Part shown: piece by piece, positions 22,395-32,203 of the stretch
How positions within the stretch are numbered: position 1 is the stretch's first letter
Layout of the letters: every line of letters begins with the position of its first letter
From: Reichenbachiella agarivorans
GTDB lineage: Bacteria > Bacteroidota > Bacteroidia > Cytophagales > Cyclobacteriaceae
Direction of reading: 5' to 3'
Assembly: GCF_025502585.1 (NCBI RefSeq)
Contig: NZ_CP106679.1
Location: forward strand, 1,531,001-1,595,000
Length of the DNA stretch: 64,000 bases
Made by a program: the position numbers and the translations under genes
The notes under the pieces: generated by a model
The model's database searches: none
The model's input: the letters and a program-made list of their open reading frames with translations, nothing else
What the model was told of the DNA's origin: nothing

Positions 22395-24009
22395 GGCGAT
22401 CATTTAGGTCTTGTTTGGTCAGTGTGTATTCGGGAGATAAACTAGGTTGCCCAGGCATGTTTTCTACATGCAAGGTCTGTGTCGGGAAGGCAAAATGTAC
22501 GCTGAGCAGTCTACCTAACTTTAGAATTTCCAAGATTATTTCTTGTCTAAATTTCAATTCATCGGACCAAGTAGCCGCCTCAAAGAATATATAAAATAGG
22601 ATGTCAAGAGAATGTGCCCCCATATCGTTCAGATAGATTTCAAACTTCTCATTATTGGTGTTGGGATGCTTCTGTACTATTTTTTTTAACCCCTCTACAA
22701 ATACTTCAATACGCTCTGGTGGAGTGTCATAAGTGATGGCAAGGATCGTACGAAATCTTCGATATTGTCTCAATCCATTGTTGTCTATGGTACTATCGGC
22801 CAATTGTCCATTTGGTACTGAAATCACAGAGTTTCGGAAGGTACGAATTCTAGTAGATCGAAAGCCGACCTCCTCCACTGTACCATCAATATCTCCTGAG
22901 GTAATCCAATCACCAATCTGAAAGGGTTTGTCTATGAAAATCATCAGTGACCCAAAAAAATTTTTGATTGTATCTTGAGCAGCCAACGCAAATGCTAAAC
23001 CACCAATAGACAAGCCAGTCAGCAAGGGTAAGATCGGGATATTGATATTGTCTAGTATGACCAATACCCCCACAACAACGATAAGTATTCTTAGGGTTTT
23101 TTTGAGTATCGGGACAAGCTGATCATCCAGTTTGCTTTCGGTTTTTCCTACTAACCTCACGAGGTATATTTCTACTATATTCACCATACGGTAGAGAATG
23201 ATGATGCCAAATAGTGGAATCAATGCCTTGAGAGAAAATACAATGTACACCCCAAACTGACGGGGAAGTTGTAGTAGAGGATAAAAGACACTAATAAGAA
23301 TAAGGACACAAACCATACCTGTTGGTTTTGCGATGGGTAGAATGTATCTACTACCGATGTGACCTTGTCCAAGTTTTTCGAGCAATTGAATGATGATTTT
23401 TTCAAAGACTAGAGAAAAAATGAACCTGACTAGGTACCCTGCTAAAAACACTATCCCAATACCAATCCATTGCCATGTCTTTAACCCTAAGAACTCATCT
23501 CCTAATAGATTATCCTTTTGTTCTTGGCTGAAAAGGATGTTGGTACCAAACTGAAATAACTCATGGTGGACTGAGTCAATTTGGGTCAGAACTTCTCTCT
23601 GAAATTGCCAGCGGCCTCTCCTTTTTTGGAGATATATCTCTGGGTAGCGATTACTGATTGTGTATAAATAGTCGTTTTGCAATGAATCATAATGATTGGG
23701 ATCACTGGGAATGCTGTTAAATTGCAAGAGCACGCCTGCTCCTTCCAGTATTTGTTCTAGCTTCTTTGCGTACTTTGTTTTCTCATCGACAGAGAGACTA
23801 GGGTCGTTGAATACTACTGAAGCTTTTTTATAATCTTGGATGCTGCTTCTTTCAGTATATTTAACAAATGTCCTGAGTGCTTGGTAGGGGGATTCTAGTA
23901 GTATAGTAATAGAGTCGCCTTCAGATGCCAATAGTGGCTTAGTCCAAGAAAGAAGTGAAAAAATAGGTAATAGAATGAATGCTAGCTTTCGCATGAGAGA
24001 TAGGCACAT
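22366..24009 (-). CDS. Mechanosensitive ion channel, MscS family (large form)
   Basis: The 547-residue protein has a signal peptide, a periplasmic domain of about 130 residues, then several TM helices and the MscS core. The pore-lining helix and start of the beta domain are visible (LSIGGLAFALAAQDTIKNFF, then IFIDKPFQIGDWITSGDIDGTVEEVGFRSTRIR). It also has the cytoplasmic vestibule (ISVPNGQLADSTIDN). It acts as an inner-membrane safety valve opened by osmotic downshock. An ATG five codons downstream (MRKLAFILLPIF) is an equally good start; the outer one is reported. The C-terminus overlaps the VTT gene by 29 bp in opposite orientation. Confidence 0.92.
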   Translation of the reverse strand: MCLSLMRKLAFILLPIFSLLSWTKPLLASEGDSITILLESPYQALRTFVKYTERSSIQDYKKASVVFNDPSLSVDEKTKYAKKLEQILEGAGVLLQFNSIPSDPNHYDSLQNDYLYTISNRYPEIYLQKRRGRWQFQREVLTQIDSVHHELFQFGTNILFSQEQKDNLLGDEFLGLKTWQWIGIGIVFLAGYLVRFIFSLVFEKIIIQLLEKLGQGHIGSRYILPIAKPTGMVCVLILISVFYPLLQLPRQFGVYIVFSLKALIPLFGIIILYRMVNIVEIYLVRLVGKTESKLDDQLVPILKKTLRILIVVVGVLVILDNINIPILPLLTGLSIGGLAFALAAQDTIKNFFGSLMIFIDKPFQIGDWITSGDIDGTVEEVGFRSTRIRTFRNSVISVPNGQLADSTIDNNGLRQYRRFRTILAITYDTPPERIEVFVEGLKKIVQKHPNTNNEKFEIYLNDMGAHSLDILFYIFFEAATWSDELKFRQEIILEILKLGRLLSVHFAFPTQTLHVENMPGQPSLSPEYTLTKQDLNDRLNQYFGEKA

Positions 24010-24064
24010 TAATGAAAATCAAAAATAAGGGATTAATTACTCAACAACCAATTATATCAGGGCA

Positions 24065-24091
24065 CATAAAAAAGCCACAATTAAGTGGCTT
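24065..24091 (-). terminator. Terminator of the small gene at 24096-24320
   Basis: On the minus strand the stem AAGCCAC/GTGGCTT (7 bp, loop of 6) is followed directly by TTTTTT. It begins 5 bp after the stop of the 74-aa gene, which supports real transcription of that gene. Confidence 0.75.
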
Positions 24092-24095
24092 CAGT

Positions 24096-24320
24096 TTAAT
24101 GGGATAATTTAAAATGTCGGTCTAGAATTTTAGGATACAGATTTCCAAATTTCTCATAACACCATGCTTTGAGGGACTCAATTTGTTCTCCAACCATGGT
24201 GATCGCTTTCAATAGTTCCTTTTCAAAAAGGGTTCTGTCAAAACTTACTTTTGACAAAATTGTCTTGGAGTATTCTAACATTGCTTTGGTGGTTTTTGCC
24301 GGTTTTGCTCCAAAAGACAC
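24096..24320 (-). CDS. Small conserved hypothetical protein (74 aa)
   Basis: The 74-residue ORF has well-formed helical, charged sequence: KAMLEYSKTILSKVSFDRTL, ELLKAITMVGEQIESLKAWC, YEKFGNLYPKIL. It resembles a family of small cytoplasmic proteins I associate with Cytophagales genomes. There is no signal, membrane segment or known catalytic motif. A textbook terminator follows immediately, so the gene is probably transcribed by itself, divergent from batD. Function unknown. Confidence 0.7.
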   Translation of the reverse strand: MSFGAKPAKTTKAMLEYSKTILSKVSFDRTLFEKELLKAITMVGEQIESLKAWCYEKFGNLYPKILDRHFKLSH

Positions 24321-24400
24321 CCAACGTCTTAGGGTATTTTTTGGATTCTGAATTTAAGAATAATAAACTACATTTGCAATTTGTCAAATAGAATACGGCT

Positions 24401-25843
24401 ATGAGTAAAGTAGGTTTCTCCTTCATTATTTTATGGGCATTTTTTAACTTTTTTTCACAGGCGCAAGAAGTTAAAATTGATTTGGGATCCAGCGAGATCG
24501 CACTGAATCAACTATATACCATCACCATCACGGTCAATGATGGCAGATTGCAGAATTATAGTGGTTTTCCAGAGATACAAGGTTTTCAAAAGCGAGGTAC
24601 ATCTTCATCTTCCTCGACCAATTTCATCAACGGCGTTAGAAGCTCTACACAGAGCATCACACAAAACTATTTGCCAATGGGTGAGGGCACCTATCAATTG
24701 CCTCCATTCGAGATAGCAGTCAACGGACAGCCATTTCGTTCGCCAGGAGCAACTATCAAAGTAGGCCCGCCGATGCAGCAGCAACGTAGGAATCAGAATG
24801 CCTACGATCCGTTTGAGGATTTTTTTGGTCAGCGAAGTGCGAACCAGCCACAGGAGTTTATCAACGTAGAGGCAGATGCATTTTTGGCACTGACCACTGA
24901 CAAGTCCGCCGTCTACCCTGGCGAAGGTTTTACGATGACGCTCGCATTTTATGTGGCCAAGGACAATCAGGCAGAAATGCGTTTTCATCAGTTGGGGGAG
25001 CAACTGGAAGAAATCATCAAGAAAATCAAACCAGCCAACTGTTGGGAGGAAAATTTCAACATTGAAAGCATAACTGGAGAACCGATCACTGTCAATGGAA
25101 AAGATTACAACCAGTTCAAAATCTACCAGGCGACTTACTATCCGCTCAACAACGAGACGATCAATATTCCAAAAGTAGGATTAGAATTGATCAAATATCA
25201 GGTAGCCAAAACCCGTACTTATTTTGGTCGAAACAAGAAGGAAGAGTTGGTGACTTTTCATTCCAAAGCCAAGTCGATCAAAATCAAACCCATGCCGCCA
25301 CATCCGCTCAAAGAGAGCGTATCAGTGGGTAATTATAGATTGGAAGAAAAGATTAGTTCACAGCGTATCAAGACTGGTGACAGTTTCAACTATGAGTTTG
25401 GGATCGTAGGAGAAGGCAACATCTCAGCAATCAATGAACTAAAGCTAGAAGGGGACGAGAATTTTGATTTGTTTCCTCCCAATGTCAAGCAAAGCATCAA
25501 TCGTAGCAATGGCAAAGTAAGAGGAAGAAAATCATTCAGTTTTTATGGCATTCCAAATGAGCCTGGTACATACAATATGGGAGACTATTTTTACTGGATT
25601 TATTTCAATACCAATACTGAAAAGTATGACACGCTGAAGTCTCAAGTGGTTTTGGAAGTGATCGGAGAGAGTAAAAAGAATGAACACATTTCGTCCAATG
25701 ACATGGGTGCTTTTTACGATGGGATTGACATGGAGAATAATCAATTGATTTCCTTAGATGGTCGCAAAAACCTAAGAACTATCATCAATGTTGTTATTTT
25801 TGTGATGATAGCCTTGACAGTCGGGCTTCTATTCAAAAAATAG
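24401..25843 (+). CDS. batD: BatD-like protein
   Basis: The 480-residue protein has a signal peptide (to about FSQAQ, 22). A series of beta-sandwich oxygen-tolerance (BatD) repeats follows: SEIALNQLYTITITVND, SGFPEIQGFQKRGTSSSSST, LPMGEGTYQLPPFEIAVNGQ. A C-terminal membrane anchor (about 458-477) is followed by a few cytoplasmic residues. BatD works with von Willebrand-type BatA/BatB and a MoxR ATPase in envelope stress or assembly; none of those genes lie in this window. It appears to be transcribed alone from the divergent region with the 74-aa gene. Confidence 0.85.
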   Translation: MSKVGFSFIILWAFFNFFSQAQEVKIDLGSSEIALNQLYTITITVNDGRLQNYSGFPEIQGFQKRGTSSSSSTNFINGVRSSTQSITQNYLPMGEGTYQLPPFEIAVNGQPFRSPGATIKVGPPMQQQRRNQNAYDPFEDFFGQRSANQPQEFINVEADAFLALTTDKSAVYPGEGFTMTLAFYVAKDNQAEMRFHQLGEQLEEIIKKIKPANCWEENFNIESITGEPITVNGKDYNQFKIYQATYYPLNNETINIPKVGLELIKYQVAKTRTYFGRNKKEELVTFHSKAKSIKIKPMPPHPLKESVSVGNYRLEEKISSQRIKTGDSFNYEFGIVGEGNISAINELKLEGDENFDLFPPNVKQSINRSNGKVRGRKSFSFYGIPNEPGTYNMGDYFYWIYFNTNTEKYDTLKSQVVLEVIGESKKNEHISSNDMGAFYDGIDMENNQLISLDGRKNLRTIINVVIFVMIALTVGLLFKK

Positions 25844-25928
25844 ACTAGGAATTTCTTGACAGCATTACCCATTACCAGTTTCTACAGTCGACTAGCTTTG
25901 GTTAGTCCCAAGATTTAAATATTAATAG

Positions 25929-27005
25929 ATGAGCAATTCATTTGGGTCTTTATTCAAGATCACAACCTTCGGAGAATCACATGGTCGGGCATTGGGTGTG
26001 ACCATAGACGGATGTCCTGCAGGGATAGAATTAGATTTGAATTTCATTCAACATGAAATGACCAGAAGAATGCCTGGTCAGTCCAAAATCACAACCCAAA
26101 GGAAAGAGCCGGATGTTTTTGAGATATTGAGTGGCGTATTTGAGGGCAAAACCACAGGTACACCCTTGGCGATGGTTATTTACAATACCGACCAAAAGAG
26201 CAAAGATTACTCTCACATAGCAGACTCCTACAGACCCTCTCATGCTGACTATACCTACCAAGAAAAATACGGGATTCGTGACTATCGTGGAGGAGGCAGA
26301 AGCTCAGCTAGAGAAACGGCCGCAAGGGTAGCTGCTGGTGCAGTAGCTAAACTGGCGTTGAAACAACTCGGGGTAGAGATTCATGCCTATGTGTCACAAG
26401 CAGGAGACATCAAAACAACCAAGTCGCACGAGGAACTGGATTTTTCTCTCACAGAATCCAACATCGTGAGGTGTCCAGATCCAGAGGTAGCAGACCAGAT
26501 GATCGCATTGATCGATGAAGTAAGGAAACAAGGTGATACTATCGGAGGTATAGTGAGTTGTGTGATCAAAGGTACGCCCGTAGGATTGGGAGAGCCTGTT
26601 TTTGACAAGTTGCATGCACGATTGGGCGCAGCGATGTTGGGAATCAATGCTGTCAAAGGATTTGAATATGGCAGTGGGTTCGAAGGGGCCAAAATGCGTG
26701 GATCAGAACACAACGATCATTTTGACATAGTGGATGGCAAGGTGGTCACAAAGACGAATTTGTCTGGCGGTATCCAAGGCGGGATTTCTAATGGTGCCGA
26801 TATTTACTTCAATGTGGCGTTCAAGCCAGTTGCTACTATCATGAGAGACCAAGACTCTGTGGACAAGCATGGTGAAAAAGTGACAGTCTCAGGCAAGGGC
26901 AGACACGATCCCTGCGTTGTGCCAAGAGCTGTGCCGATCGTGGAGGCCATGGCAGCTATGACTATTCTGGATTTTTATTTACTCAACAAGTCCACGCAGT
27001 TGTAG
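25929..27005 (+). CDS. aroC: Chorismate synthase
   Basis: The 358-residue protein carries all three family signatures: [18 protein letters not shown] near the start, [25 protein letters not shown] in the middle, and [19 protein letters not shown] near the end. It makes chorismate from 5-enolpyruvylshikimate 3-phosphate with reduced FMN, the last shikimate-pathway step. It is not in an aro operon here. A TAGCTTTG sequence at 25893-25900 could be a -7 box, but I see no good -33 partner. Confidence 0.97.
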   Translation: MSNSFGSLFKITTFGESHGRALGVTIDGCPAGIELDLNFIQHEMTRRMPGQSKITTQRKEPDVFEILSGVFEGKTTGTPLAMVIYNTDQKSKDYSHIADSYRPSHADYTYQEKYGIRDYRGGGRSSARETAARVAAGAVAKLALKQLGVEIHAYVSQAGDIKTTKSHEELDFSLTESNIVRCPDPEVADQMIALIDEVRKQGDTIGGIVSCVIKGTPVGLGEPVFDKLHARLGAAMLGINAVKGFEYGSGFEGAKMRGSEHNDHFDIVDGKVVTKTNLSGGIQGGISNGADIYFNVAFKPVATIMRDQDSVDKHGEKVTVSGKGRHDPCVVPRAVPIVEAMAAMTILDFYLLNKSTQL

Positions 27006-27095
27006 GTTTTTACGGAGAAAAAAGTAGGCTAAATCACCGATTGTTTGATTTTTATGGGGTGCATAATTTTGTTTTTGAAACAAAAACCAAGAATT

Positions 27096-27494
27096 ATGAA
27101 CTCGTTTTATGAAAAGCCTGGGGTGGTAAATACTTCTCTTGATTTGATCACCAAATCTATGCATGTAAAGTGGACATCTTTGTCCGATGACAAGGCCATA
27201 GAGGAATGCTGTTTGGCACAGGTAGAGCAGGTCAAAAATGGAATCCAAAAGATGTATTTGGATGTTTCGGATGCTGTAGGAGTACCAAGCCAAGCAAGAC
27301 AAAAATGGTTCGAGACAGAGCTCTTTCCTACCTTCTCAAAATACGGCATGAAAGTAGTCATTAATATCCTGCCCAAAAGTGCAATCACCAAGTTAGCATC
27401 CAAAAAATGGGTTAGTGTTGCTGCTCCATTTGATTTTGACATGTTTGATGCTGCGGATCTAAAATCTGCCAAAGAACTTGCCAGTAAATACTAA
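27096..27494 (+). CDS. STAS/SpoIIAA-like hypothetical protein
   Basis: The 132-residue protein has its start set at the ATG giving MNSFYEKPGVVN, because the in-frame upstream codons (from 27045) encode an unlikely extension. The alternation of strands and helices suggests a SpoIIAA-like STAS fold: KMYLDVSDAVGVPSQARQKW, ELFPTFSKYGMKVVINILP, then MFDAADLKSAKELA. No catalytic motif or membrane segment is seen. It lies between aroC and a strong terminator. The assignment is by fold impression only; function unknown. Confidence 0.7.
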   Translation: MNSFYEKPGVVNTSLDLITKSMHVKWTSLSDDKAIEECCLAQVEQVKNGIQKMYLDVSDAVGVPSQARQKWFETELFPTFSKYGMKVVINILPKSAITKLASKKWVSVAAPFDFDMFDAADLKSAKELASKY

Positions 27495-27511
27495 TAATAT
27501 TGAAATCTGGT

Positions 27512-27556
27512 ACAAAGCGGAAACTTAAATTGTTTAAGTTTCCGCTTTGTATTTTT
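27512..27556 (+). terminator. Strong Rho-independent terminator
   Basis: A perfect 18-bp stem (27512-27529 with 27533-27550) closes a 3-nt loop and is followed by ATTTTTAG. It ends the transcript of the STAS-like gene and insulates the symporter gene 21 bp downstream. Confidence 0.92.
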
Positions 27557-27576
27557 AGTATTTACAATTCCCAAAA

Positions 27577-28989
27577 ATGAAAAAATTACCTCTTCACGTC
27601 AAAATAATACTGGGTCTTTTGGCTGGTATTGTATGGGCTTTGGTGTCAAGTGCGCTAGGCTGGAATGAATTTACCATCACATGGATTGATCCTTTCGGAA
27701 CTATTTTTATTCGTCTACTCAAGTTCATCGCTGTACCACTCGTACTCTTCTCGATCATCAGTGGGGTGTCTGGACTCAGTGATGTGTCTAAACTGGGCAG
27801 ACTCGGAGGCAAAACATTGGGAATCTATTTGCTCACAACCGTGATAGCTATTAGTGTGGGATTGATCTTGGTCAATGTAGTGAAACCAGGCGCATTTATG
27901 GACGATGAGCAGCGTATGAAAAACAGGATTTCTTATGAGCTGTGGTTGAAAGATAATGACATGGGTAAAGCCCAAGATGGGAAATCTTACCTAGATATGC
28001 CTGAGTACTCAGCACTCGTCAGCCAAGCATTGACAGAAGGAAACATTTCTGAAGCAGATCTCAAAAATGTCGAGAAAAAAATGGCAGTAGCCAAGGCAAA
28101 AAAAGAGGAAAGTCCCTTGCAGTTTTTTGTAGAGATGATTCCAGAAAATATTCTCATGGCAGTCTCTGACAATGGACTGATGTTGCAGGTTATCTTTTTT
28201 GCCATATTTTTTGGGATTACGATTGTTTTGATTCCTGCAGATTTGGCCGCACCAGTGATTAAACTCTTTGATGGTTTGAATGCCATATTTTTGAAGATGG
28301 TGGATTTGGTGATGCAAGCAGCCCCAGTTTTCGTCTTTGCTTTGTTGGCAGGCGTCATCGCTAAGATGGCAGATACACCTCAAGAGGTTTTGGAGATTTT
28401 TATTGGTTTAGGGTCTTATTCGATTACCTTGTTTGTAGGCTTGGTTTTTATGGCATTTGTTTTTTATCCCATATTACTCAAGCTGTTTGTCAAGAAAATT
28501 TCTTTCAAAGAGTTTTTGAGAAACATCAGTCCAGCACAGTTTTTGGCATTTTCTACGAGTTCTAGTGCGGCAACCTTGCCAGTCACGATGGAGTGTGTGG
28601 AGGAAAATATGGGAGTACCCAAAAGCATCTCCAGTTTTGTACTGCCAATTGGTGCAACTGTCAATATGGATGGGACGAGTTTGTATCAAGCGGTAGCAGT
28701 CGTGTTTTTGGCACAGTTGCATTTGGTAGATTTAACGTTTGCGCAGCAGTTGACGATTGTGTTGACGACTACCTTGGCCTCTATAGGTACTGCCGCTACG
28801 CCGAGTGCTGGCCTGGTCATGATGATCATTGTGCTACAATCTGTAGGCTTGAACCCTGCTTGGGTGGCGATTGTATTCCCAGTGGATAGAATCTTGGACA
28901 TGTGTCGTACGGTCGTTAATGTGACGGGTGATGCGACGGTTTGTACCATCATCGCCAAGTCTGAAGGTGAGTTAGAAAAGTATTCGTAG
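27577..28989 (+). CDS. Dicarboxylate/amino acid:cation symporter (DAACS, GltP/DctA type)
   Basis: The 470-residue protein has the glutamate-transporter-homologue fold. Scaffold helices carry FLRLLKFIAVPLVLFSIISG-like sequence. The transport core includes the HP1 serine-rich tip STSSSAATLPVT, TM7 with ATVNMDGTSLYQAV (the NMDGT motif), HP2 with SIGTAATPSAGLVMM, and TM8 with VDRILDMCRTVVNVTGDA. It imports an acidic amino acid or dicarboxylate coupled to Na+ or H+. An insertion of about 90 residues between TM3 and TM4 (rich in K/E, MGKAQDGKSYLDMPEY) is a feature of Bacteroidota members. Confidence 0.94.
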   Translation: MKKLPLHVKIILGLLAGIVWALVSSALGWNEFTITWIDPFGTIFIRLLKFIAVPLVLFSIISGVSGLSDVSKLGRLGGKTLGIYLLTTVIAISVGLILVNVVKPGAFMDDEQRMKNRISYELWLKDNDMGKAQDGKSYLDMPEYSALVSQALTEGNISEADLKNVEKKMAVAKAKKEESPLQFFVEMIPENILMAVSDNGLMLQVIFFAIFFGITIVLIPADLAAPVIKLFDGLNAIFLKMVDLVMQAAPVFVFALLAGVIAKMADTPQEVLEIFIGLGSYSITLFVGLVFMAFVFYPILLKLFVKKISFKEFLRNISPAQFLAFSTSSSAATLPVTMECVEENMGVPKSISSFVLPIGATVNMDGTSLYQAVAVVFLAQLHLVDLTFAQQLTIVLTTTLASIGTAATPSAGLVMMIIVLQSVGLNPAWVAIVFPVDRILDMCRTVVNVTGDATVCTIIAKSEGELEKYS

Positions 28990-29073
28990 TTGACAAAACC
29001 TATGATTGCTCTCTTGCGTCATTAGATCAACGATAAAAAGGTTTATTTTTGCCAAAACATAAAGAAGGAAATC

Positions 29074-29673
29074 ATGGAAGACGAAGTAAAAAGCGCACCA
29101 GTCAATATATACCTAGAATCAAACCCTAATCCCAATACGTTGAAGTTCGTGGCGAACTTCTTCTTGTTGCCAGAGGGAATGAATTTTGACTACCCAACTA
29201 TTGATGCTGCAACCAATTCACCTTTGGCGCAGGAGTTGTTCACTTTCCCTTTCGTCAAGGGAGTGTTCATCATGAGCAATTTTGTGACAGTGACCAAAGA
29301 CGCAGAAACAGAATGGGTTGAAGTACAAAATGGTATTAGAGACCACATCAAAGCATACTTGGAATCAGGACAGACTGCGGTAGACATGTCGATCGCCTAC
29401 GAACAGGCACAAGAAAAGGCAGCAACAGCTTTGCCGTCATCTGATATGGATGAGAATATCAAAGGCATTCTAGATGAGTACATCCGTCCAGCAGTAGAGC
29501 AAGATGGTGGAGCGATCAGCTTCCATTCTTTTGAAGAAGGAACTGTCAAAGTGATCTTGCAAGGATCATGTAGTGGGTGTCCTTCATCAACCTTGACCTT
29601 GAAAGCCGGAATTGAGAATCTACTAAAAAGAATGATTCCAGAAGTGAAAGCTGTGGAAGCAATCAATGGTTAA
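29074..29673 (+). CDS. NifU family Fe-S cluster carrier (Nfu type)
   Basis: The 199-residue protein has an N-terminal Nfu_N domain (about 10-97; IYLESNPNPNTLKFVANFFL, VKGVFIMSNFVTVTKD). A C-terminal NifU-like domain (about 128-197) has the cluster-binding CxxC at C166 and C169 (GSCSGCPSS). It accepts and delivers 4Fe-4S clusters to client enzymes in the cytosol. LipB, whose partner lipoyl synthase needs such clusters, is encoded 2.5 kb away. AAGAAGGAAA before the ATG is a fair ribosome-binding site, and a TATTTTTG box lies at 29044-29051. Confidence 0.92.
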   Translation: MEDEVKSAPVNIYLESNPNPNTLKFVANFFLLPEGMNFDYPTIDAATNSPLAQELFTFPFVKGVFIMSNFVTVTKDAETEWVEVQNGIRDHIKAYLESGQTAVDMSIAYEQAQEKAATALPSSDMDENIKGILDEYIRPAVEQDGGAISFHSFEEGTVKVILQGSCSGCPSSTLTLKAGIENLLKRMIPEVKAVEAING

Positions 29674-29700
29674 CATCTGTAGATTCAACATAGAATATTG

Positions 29701-29728
29701 AAAAGCTCTTCTTTGGAAGAGCTTTTTT
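29701..29728 (+). terminator. Rho-independent terminator after nfu
   Basis: An 11-bp stem AAAAGCTCTTC / GAAGAGCTTTT with a TTTG loop is followed by T residues, 28 bp after the nfu stop. Confidence 0.9.
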
Positions 29729-29803
29729 GTTTTAGGATATGCTCTGCCAGTTAGATTCTGTTTTTAGCATGTCTTCTCCCCTAAATCTATGGTGCTTTAA
29801 CCA

Positions 29804-32044
29804 TCATAAAGAATGAGGCGAAACTATCTCGACCGTGAAAGTACCTGAGGGAACTTGAATCTGTATCCAGTTTGAACCAGAGGCAGTAATCACGGCAGCA
29901 GCTTCGTTGAGTTTCACTGCTGATATCTTTGGATAATACAAAGTAACCTTCGTGCCAGAGGAGGTAATTATCCCACGCATACCAGTGTCCATTTCAGAAG
30001 CATTCATATAGAGAGCAATAGGTTGATCCGCCTCAAAACCACAACGAGTTTTTTTATCATCAAAAGAAACTCCTTTGACAAAATAGGAAATAAATCGCTT
30101 GGAGTTCATTCTGAATAGCACATCTTCTCCTTGAAAAGTTTTTGTCCCGTACTGGCCTACAGTGGCACCACTAGAAGTAAAAGCCACATCTTGAATATCT
30201 CCCTGAGCGATTTTACTACCGGTGTAATCTGCTGCGACTATTCTTGATAGATCACCAGTTTTATGGGTTTTGTCTCCTGGGAATAATACGGTGAGAATGT
30301 CCTTCCTCTTGTCAACGGGGTCGTAATTGACATACATATAGTCTGCTGCATAGGTATATTCTCTAGCCTGATTGGCTGTTCGCTTTATTTCGACTGTGGC
30401 GGGTGGAGTTGCTAAGAATGTAGTTAATTTCGCTTCATTTTCAGTAAATATATGAGGCCCATCAGCTCCACTTTCTTGTTTGATTTCAGAAAAGTACTGT
30501 GTTTCAGGCTTGATTATATTTAAAATGCCTGCATTGGGATGCCAAGCTATGTTTACATTGTCTCCAGCATGATCTGTGAGCACATGATCCATTACAAGAT
30601 AGTATCCATTGGCACCATCGGATGGCTGCACAAACACGACATCTCGATCATGTGATCCTTCGATTGCAGTGGTACTGCTACCTCTAAAGTATTCTACATC
30701 TTGGCCAATAAGCCCCTCGGTAATCCCTTCACCGACATAGGCAGTATGTTTTTTTCCGCCGATCATCAGGTTATTAGAAGACTCCGAATCTGAATGCATG
30801 TATTCGAACGTGGCGGTTGCCCCGTCTATAGTTACATCTTTCCCAGGGCCATTATAACCTGCATTTCTCATCAAAATCTCTCCATAGCCAGACAAAGCCA
30901 GCGCATTTACTTCGTAGTGGGTGTGGTACTCTGTATTTCCTGTTAGATTTTGCATACTCATATAAAGAGCATCTTTCGACTGCTCTTTTGATTTTAGAGC
31001 ACCAAAATTTTTAAACAACCGACTAGGAGCCATTGCTGCATCATTGGTGTCAAATTCTAAGGGATTGTTATTGACAGCAGACCCAGCCATTACCAAGTAA
31101 TTGGATAAATGTCCTTTGAGTATTCCCGAAGAAATACCAGCACCTTCGCGCAAAACCCACATAGCATATTGGTAAGCCTCAGGAGAAAACCGAGCAGATT
31201 TAACAATGGTAGGAGAGACGATCACTGTATCCTCTGTTGTCCAGGCCTCTTGGTCATGGGTATTGCGCGAATCACCATATAACATCACTCGACCGAAGGG
31301 AGAGGTAGCATAGCCATACATAAACTCATGTAGGCCGATGAGACCCGGGTTAGTATAATATTCATGGTATCCCATGTATTCCATTATGTCTAGGGTAGTG
31401 TTTTTAGCTGCCCGTTCTATGGAATTGAATCGCTGCACACAGTAACCAGTACCTGCTGGAGAAACTCCATCGTTGGCCATATAATGTTCGGAAAGGCCGA
31501 TATCAAAGTTGATTTTTGCGTTCAGAAAGTTGTCCTCCTCACCGATGTATTTATACCAAAGCATGCGCATGGCCCATCCGTGTGGATCCCATTTACCAAT
31601 CACGAGACTCATAATTTTGCTTTTCAAAATAGACTCATAGCTGACTAGTGTCGCTGAATCTAGATCATACCGAATCACATCCAAGGCCAGCAGAGCATAA
31701 AATAGTTCATGTGAGGGAACAGAAGAAGTAGCTGCGCCATTCCCGATTTTCATATCTGTAATCCTAGTTTCGAATTTTGCTTTTATTTTATCGATATAAA
31801 CGGTCTTGTTTTCGGGATCAAGGATGTAAGCGAGCGCGCAGCCTCCCATGACATCTCGGGTTTCTATCCCGTTATTTGCGGTGTGGATAGCACTGGCTTT
31901 CATCTCGGCAAAAAAAGGAGAATCTGCCGCCAGCTGTCGCCAATATGGATAGTCTGCAGTGTTGATGATGTTGCCAGCCGTACCAGATTGGATTGACAAG
32001 AGTATTACAAATAAGAAAAGGATTAAAATTTTTATGCCGTTCAT
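29804..32044 (-). CDS. Heparinase II/III-like polysaccharide lyase
   Basis: The 746-residue secreted protein has a signal peptide (to about GTAGN, 24). It then has a long helical region typical of an alpha/alpha toroid (FYALLALDVIRYDLDS, HGWAMRMLWYKYIGEE, HYMANDGVSPAGTGYCVQRF). This is followed by a beta-sandwich part with the heparinase II/III-like core HTHYEVNALALSGYGEILMRNAGY. Such enzymes cleave uronic-acid polysaccharides by beta-elimination using Tyr/His. Candidate residues are the His pair in YHTHYE and the Tyr in the toroid, not proven. There is no SusCD pair, sulfatase or other PUL gene nearby, so it is an orphan enzyme and its substrate is unknown. Confidence 0.72.
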   Translation of the reverse strand: MNGIKILILFLFVILLSIQSGTAGNIINTADYPYWRQLAADSPFFAEMKASAIHTANNGIETRDVMGGCALAYILDPENKTVYIDKIKAKFETRITDMKIGNGAATSSVPSHELFYALLALDVIRYDLDSATLVSYESILKSKIMSLVIGKWDPHGWAMRMLWYKYIGEEDNFLNAKINFDIGLSEHYMANDGVSPAGTGYCVQRFNSIERAAKNTTLDIMEYMGYHEYYTNPGLIGLHEFMYGYATSPFGRVMLYGDSRNTHDQEAWTTEDTVIVSPTIVKSARFSPEAYQYAMWVLREGAGISSGILKGHLSNYLVMAGSAVNNNPLEFDTNDAAMAPSRLFKNFGALKSKEQSKDALYMSMQNLTGNTEYHTHYEVNALALSGYGEILMRNAGYNGPGKDVTIDGATATFEYMHSDSESSNNLMIGGKKHTAYVGEGITEGLIGQDVEYFRGSSTTAIEGSHDRDVVFVQPSDGANGYYLVMDHVLTDHAGDNVNIAWHPNAGILNIIKPETQYFSEIKQESGADGPHIFTENEAKLTTFLATPPATVEIKRTANQAREYTYAADYMYVNYDPVDKRKDILTVLFPGDKTHKTGDLSRIVAADYTGSKIAQGDIQDVAFTSSGATVGQYGTKTFQGEDVLFRMNSKRFISYFVKGVSFDDKKTRCGFEADQPIALYMNASEMDTGMRGIITSSGTKVTLYYPKISAVKLNEAAAVITASGSNWIQIQVPSGTFTVEIVSPHSL

Positions 32045-32203
32045 TAAAAAGCCTATTAATGTAAGTTGTAATTTTTATCACTAGGATATGATAAGATGCT
32101 GACATAAGCAAACTTCAACCTGAATTATTCAATTCTGGTGTTAAGCGTCAATTGATATTAAGTTAATAGTCCGTGCAGACCAGCATAATTTCTAGAAAAC
32201 TCC

